From the NCBI GenBank assembly GCA_033675265.1, contig JAUJYZ010000304.1, forward strand, positions 303,501 through 367,500: a DNA stretch of 64,000 bases, given 5' to 3'. The translations under genes were made by a program, and so were the position numbers. The notes under the pieces were generated by a model. The model made no database searches. It saw only the letters and a list, made by a program, of their open reading frames with translations, and had not been told where the DNA came from. Origin of the DNA: Actinostola sp. cb2023 (lineage: Eukaryota > Cnidaria > Anthozoa > Actiniaria > Actinostolidae). The stretch's first letter is position 1, and each line of letters opens with the position of its first letter. Below are positions 59,531-64,000 of the stretch, piece by piece.

Positions 59531-59696
59531 GTTGGGTTGCTCCTATAACTATCTGATCGCTTTGTAACCAGACCTGCAAGTCAAATGTCATGAACATTGA
59601 GCCCGTGGTCTTCTTAGACATCTGGGGTTGCGGTTTCGTTTCATACAGCACAAAATATTTCAAGTACGAAAGAATGACTAGTTATGCGTACTATCT

Positions 59697-59795
59697 AATA
59701 ATAATAATAAGACTTTATTTTCTGAGGGTGACACTAAACAGTCTCAGACTGATAAACTTGTGGCCCTCTAACCTAAACTAAATAAACCTATAAAA
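59697..59795. repeat. AAT microsatellite with attached TTTATTTTCTGAGGGT repeat
   Basis: (AAT)n is followed by GACTTTATTTTCTGAGGGTG and AACCTAAACTAAATAAACC, a second microsatellite-anchored short repeat like that at 1316. It lies upstream of SLC22-B. Confidence 0.5.
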
Positions 59796-59810
59796 TGAAT
59801 ATTTATATAG

Positions 59811-60042
59811 TCTCGAGTTGTTTAGACACCGCTGTACTCCTTCACAAAAGACGCATTTGTTCAGGCTTAGCCTCAATTAGGTGTAAATTATGAACAAATA
59901 CCGACGAGAACGCGAAAAAGTGTTGACATTCAACAATAGAAACCATTTTTAATTCAACGGGTTATTATCTGGATCGAGGCTAAGCCTGAGCAAACGCGTC
60001 TTTTGTCAAGGACTACAGCGGTGCGTAAACAACTCGAAACTG
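59811..60042. mobile_element. Foldback element, TIR TCGAGTTGTTTAGACACCGC
   Basis: TCGAGTTGTTTAGACACCGC pairs with GCGGTGCGTAAACAACTCGA; AGACGCATTTGTTCAGGCTT pairs with AAGCCTGAGCAAACGCGTCT. Confidence 0.9.
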
Positions 60043-62200
60043 GAGTATTCCTGGAACATAGCACCTGGTGGAATGCCCTTCACACTTACAGAATAGATAC
60101 AGAATAGACAAACGGCCCATAAACCCCCTGTTGATATCAGTGTGGCTGCATGTTATCTGTTTGAAATGACAACAATGTTCCGAGAGATCGAGCTTTTCCG
60201 CATGAAATGTTTTCCCATTTCAGACATCATTGTACAAAGTATTTATTTCCATATCAATGCATGCATTAACAAGAAGAAAAGACGTTATTCTCTAGGGAAT
60301 GGTCACATGGTCTGAAATGGGACAACATTGAAGTAAGATCACACGAAATACTTACTGAACAAGAATTTATGTATTACCCTGGACAGCCTTTTTGCTATGA
60401 TAATGGTATGAGCTGTTGAAAATATACTGATTCGTGATATGTGATCAGGGAATCGATCAGTATTTGTTATTACTTTTGTTGAAAACACCGGGGAAAACAA
60501 GATTATCAATTCACTACCATTTTGCCTCATCCGATGCAGACGTTTCCGGTGGTTCTCTCTCGTTCCGCACTCGCTAACAAGAGCGGTAAGGGAACTCGAT
60601 TGTCGATCGACAGAAGATCGCAACGACGACGAACGACCAGTATTTTTCTTTCGTAGATTAAAAACTACAGTATGTGTTTGTTTTTGTTAGTCCTGACAAC
60701 TTAAGCCTTCTCTATTGTGAACAAACCTTTCAAGACAAACCCCCGTCTTGCAGTACAAGAAAGAACTACAATAGCGTTTGTTAATAGGGGCGTCTTTGCA
60801 GATAGTGGAATTGTTAGCTTACGGGCACCAGCTGTTCGATAATAACTATTTACTTGAGATAAATTCGATTAAAATGCATACAAACAATCATTAGAAGAAG
60901 CGTCAACTAAAAATAACCAATTATATGCCACGAGTATATGTTACTTGGGGACGCTATTTTAATATTCAATGTCTGATCATCATGCATGCTTCAGTTTTTG
61001 GCCTAAATCGATTCAGATGTGTAAATTGTACTTCTTCTTTCATACACATTTGTACTAAAATGGCTAAGTAATGAAGTATACAAATGAATGTATAAATGAG
61101 TGACCAATTTTTACAGTCCGATTGTCCAATGTCCATTAGATCCAGAATTCCGGCTAAGTCCCTTTATGGCTTTATCGCACATCGAGCATACACTCCTTTG
61201 CTCCCTCATTTGATTGGTCTGAAAAAGCCGAAAACAGAATATCGCTTTCATGTTGATGAAACTCGGTCGGAAAAGCGGCAGTTTAGTAAATTTTAAAAAC
61301 TGACGATGTATTGTTCCAGTTACCTGCGGTTTAGATGGCCACTGTCACTTGAGCTACTGTCAGTGTGAGTTCGATGACTCGTTCTCTTCGCGATCTTTTA
61401 ACCATTAATCAATATGCAAACTCTGCCCACCACGATTTGTTTGTGTGACTTCGGCGCTGGAGCACGAGTTTAACTTAGAAATTTACAGTTCGATAAATCC
61501 GCTAATTGCTACACGTCAATACACTAAACGAGTACGTACATTCACAGATATCATACCAAAACGTACATTTTCCTTATCGCGAGTAAACGACATACAATGA
61601 CTATCACATCCTCACCTCTATATACTGCGAATTTGAAGTTTTCTTTGAAGCGGTTCATGCAAGAAAGGTATTCTCGAATGCCTGCCTCTTATACTCTGAT
61701 TGGTACAAGTAACTGCAGCTTCTTCAAGCACCTTGATCTTTTATGAGTATTTTGATGCAAAGCAAAGCCGCGTTATAATTCGTCCATCCGAGAAATGTGA
61801 TTGGTTCGTCAACAATGGGACGGATGCGGAGTACCAGTTTATTGGCTTGCAAAGAAATTGGTTCATTAAACTCAATAAATGAGTACAGTAGGCGAAAAAA
61901 GTTTATTAGATTCATAGTTTGTTTTTGAGCCAGCCGGCCGTCTTATTTAAGAAACACAGCTTGATATCAAGCGTTATGAATTATTTGTGAACAAATAAAA
62001 ATATTAAAACTGACTGAATGGCAGTTTATTGAGATGAGTGCTATCATGATCAGCTCAGATCGGATGTTGACGGAGAAGCAATTTAGTTCAATTTTTGAAC
62101 ACAAGTATAGCGCAAGGAACTTTTGTGTTTTAGCCGGCCGGCTCGTCGGCGATCATTTAAAAAGATCGCTGAACTGTGAATTTGGCCTCTGATCCATGCC
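60043..62200. other. Intergenic stretch with no supported gene
   Basis: Short ORFs on both strands lack recognisable motifs, splice partners or neighbours. A weak inverted pair (CCCATTTCAGACATC and GGTCTGAAATGGG) spans 60210-60325. No repeat array or RNA gene was recognised. Confidence 0.6.
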
Positions 62201-62209
62201 ATATTATTT

Positions 62210-62600
62210 CAAGTCAGTCCATCCATATTTGTTCAAGTCAATTGATCCATTTAATATTATTATTTCTAGTCACGGCCAATCCATTCCATATTATTTCAAG
62301 TCACATTCCTGATATTTTCAAGTCAGTCAATCCATATTATTTCAAGTCAGTCAATCTATATTTTTTCAAGTCAGTCAATCCATTCCATATTATTTCAAGT
62401 CACATTCCTGATATTTTCAAGTCAGTCAATCCATATTATTTCAAGTCAGTCAATCTATATTTTTTCAAGTCAGTCAATCCATTCCATATTATTTCAAGTC
62501 ACATTCCTGATATTTTCAAGTCAGTCAATCCATATTATTTCAAGTCAGTCAATCTATATTTTTTCAAGTCAGTCAATCCATTCCATATTATTTCAAGTAT
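62210..62600. repeat. TTTCAAGTCAGTCAATCCATA array with 97-bp higher-order unit
   Basis: A roughly 20-24 bp motif (TTTCAAGTCAGTCAATC) is organised into a block of about 97 bp that includes TTTCAAGTCACATTCCTGAT and recurs three times. The in-frame ORF rich in FKSVN is a by-product. Confidence 0.92.
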
Positions 62601-62871
62601 TCGTATGTAGTAGCTCTTTTAAAATTGATCGTTTTGAAGCCTGTTAGGATAACTTACACAAGCAATAACTGAATCCTTTATAATACGCCTCAATCGAAAT
62701 TTAAAATTCAAATGTAATATTTTGTGTCAACGGCGTTTTGATCGTTCGAAGATTGCACCTGTTCAGGTATTTTATGAAAATGGTAAACACTTACTGTGCC
62801 GAACTACTCATCACCAGATGGCTGGCGATGAATCTAACCTGGACTTGTGCCTCGCCTTTTTGGCTAAAACT

Positions 62872-63164
62872 AAAGTCGAATCTACACGAGCAAATTTTCC
62901 TTGACAAGTTTTCCTTGACAAGAAAGACTTGCTCGTGTAGCCGACAAAAATTAAACATCGCCAATTTTTCCTTGTCAAGAAAAATTTGCTCGTGTAGATG
63001 ACAAAAAATTGTCAATTTTTCCTTGTCAAGAAAAACTTGCTCGTGTAGATGACAAAAAATTGTCAATTTGTCCTTGTCAAGAAAAACTTGCTCGTGTAGA
63101 TGACAAAAAATTGCCAATTTTTCCTTGTCAAGGAAAACTTGTTCGTGTAGATGCCGCGGCTGAG
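62872..63164. mobile_element. MITE of the CTACACGAGCAAG family with internal tandem copies
   Basis: The ends AATCTACACGAGCAAATTTT and GTTCGTGTAGATGCCGC match the family at 45199-45386. Between them a roughly 51-bp unit (CTTGCTCGTGTAGATGACAA, then AAAATTGTCAATTTTTCC and TTGTCAAG) is repeated about four times. Confidence 0.87.
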
Positions 63165-64000
63165 TTCCAGTAATCATTCTTTCTCTTTGATTGATATACT
63201 GAAAGTAAAGAAAACAGCAGTTAATTTATGGCCACTTTCTGAATGTCGACTTTAACTGAAAGCTTCTGCATAGGTAAAAAAATACTGGTCAAATTAATAA
63301 AAAACATGATTTGACCAAATGAGCTGATAAACTAACACCCTGAGAGCTCTACTCGACGCAAGACTGCAGGTGTTATTGACTTTGAAACGTCAATGCATTT
63401 GTCAACAAAATATCATAAATATCAGAGAGAAATGGGAACCAAGAAAGAAAAAGGAACTGAAAAAGCAAGAAAGAAAAGAAACAAACACAAAAATTATAAA
63501 ATGTACCAAATTTTAATGCCGGTAAGTGGATTTATCAGTTTTCGACGAATCGCAAAGTTGATCAGTAATTCAAGGAGGCTCAATGGTTTTACTGCTAATA
63601 AAGTATCTATCGATTTTAGCTGAACCAACTCCAGCTAGCACTGCCTGGGGAGACTGAGGTGATCATTCACGGTTAATCGTTTTAGCAACTGAAGTTTGAG
63701 ACGGTTATAAATGCAGTTCTAAAGGAAGACGAATATTAATGAAATAGACTAAAATACAAGATAAAGTAGGATAGAATACAAAGTAGACTGAGAAGAATCG
63801 AATCAACGTATGAGAACAACTTGTACTGTGCCAAGTGTGAAACGGTTTCAGCTATTCAATAGTTCCACTGATCTATAGTATGATCACTAATAATTTTAAT
63901 GACCGAGTCATTCATCACGAAAAGAAAACTGACGTTTGAAAGGAAAACCAATAAGTAGGCGAACAATTAATAATTCGCATCTTTTCTTACTCTTTGGCTG
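63165..64000. other. No supported feature
   Basis: A-rich sequence with a lysine-rich 76-codon ORF (63393-63623) of no recognisable family. Nothing else was seen. Confidence 0.5.

Noticed and set aside
62176..62610. ORF with FKSVNPYYFKSVN repeats
   Set aside because: Translation of a 97-bp higher-order repeat with no start context or homology.

Overview
The window is nuclear DNA of an intron-rich invertebrate animal. It holds five multi-exon protein genes with GT-AG introns, an extracellular F5/8C plus EGF membrane protein, and a dense load of short terminal-inverted-repeat (foldback/MITE) elements, microsatellites and minisatellites. Nothing seen fixes the phylum; a cnidarian, sponge, placozoan or invertebrate deuterostome would all fit. 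All five genes were traced exon by exon with splice phases matching throughout, except for one single-base frameshift.

Layout. (1) 511-6302, plus strand: 3' part of a type I membrane protein (end of an F5/8 type C domain, about seven EGF-like modules, one TM helix, acidic tail). (2) 7266-18282, minus: complete 15-exon mitochondrial FAD glycerol-3-phosphate dehydrogenase, GPD2, 724 codons, convergent with gene 1. (3) 18943-25080, plus: complete 8-exon TMEM163-like zinc transporter, 264 codons, head-to-head with GPD2. (4) 27752-44382, minus: complete 10-exon SLC22-type organic ion transporter (copy A, 524 codons). (5) 52009-59530, minus: its tandem paralogue (copy B, 9 exons, about 528 codons after allowing for one extra base in exon 2). 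About 44.4-52.0 kb and 59.6-64.0 kb hold repeats and no gene that I can see.

The main discovery is a recurrent repeat architecture. Three of the largest tandem arrays, and probably a fourth, begin exactly at a 5' splice site. Their unit is a copy of the last coding bases of the upstream exon plus the first bases of the intron, so each unit carries another splice donor. TMEM163 intron 7 has 39 donors at 55-bp spacing, SLC22-A intron 1 has 50 at 61 bp, and SLC22-A intron 2 has about 60 at 54 bp. SLC22-A intron 6 has an 18-bp array that abuts, and looks derived from, its donor. In each case reading past the first donor meets an in-frame stop within 12 codons, so only the exon-proximal donor gives the full protein. 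Other notable items are a tRNA-derived SINE with inverted-repeat ends and a perfect 16-bp target duplication, Russian-doll nested foldback elements, a MITE whose CCAAT-bearing core is amplified about 16 times inside the last GPD2 intron, and a tandem array of CRE plus YY1-like motifs between converging genes.

Functionally the genes are unrelated household and transport genes (glycerophosphate shuttle, zinc handling, organic ion transport, cell-surface adhesion). The only structural links are the GPD2/TMEM163 divergent promoter and the SLC22 tandem duplication.
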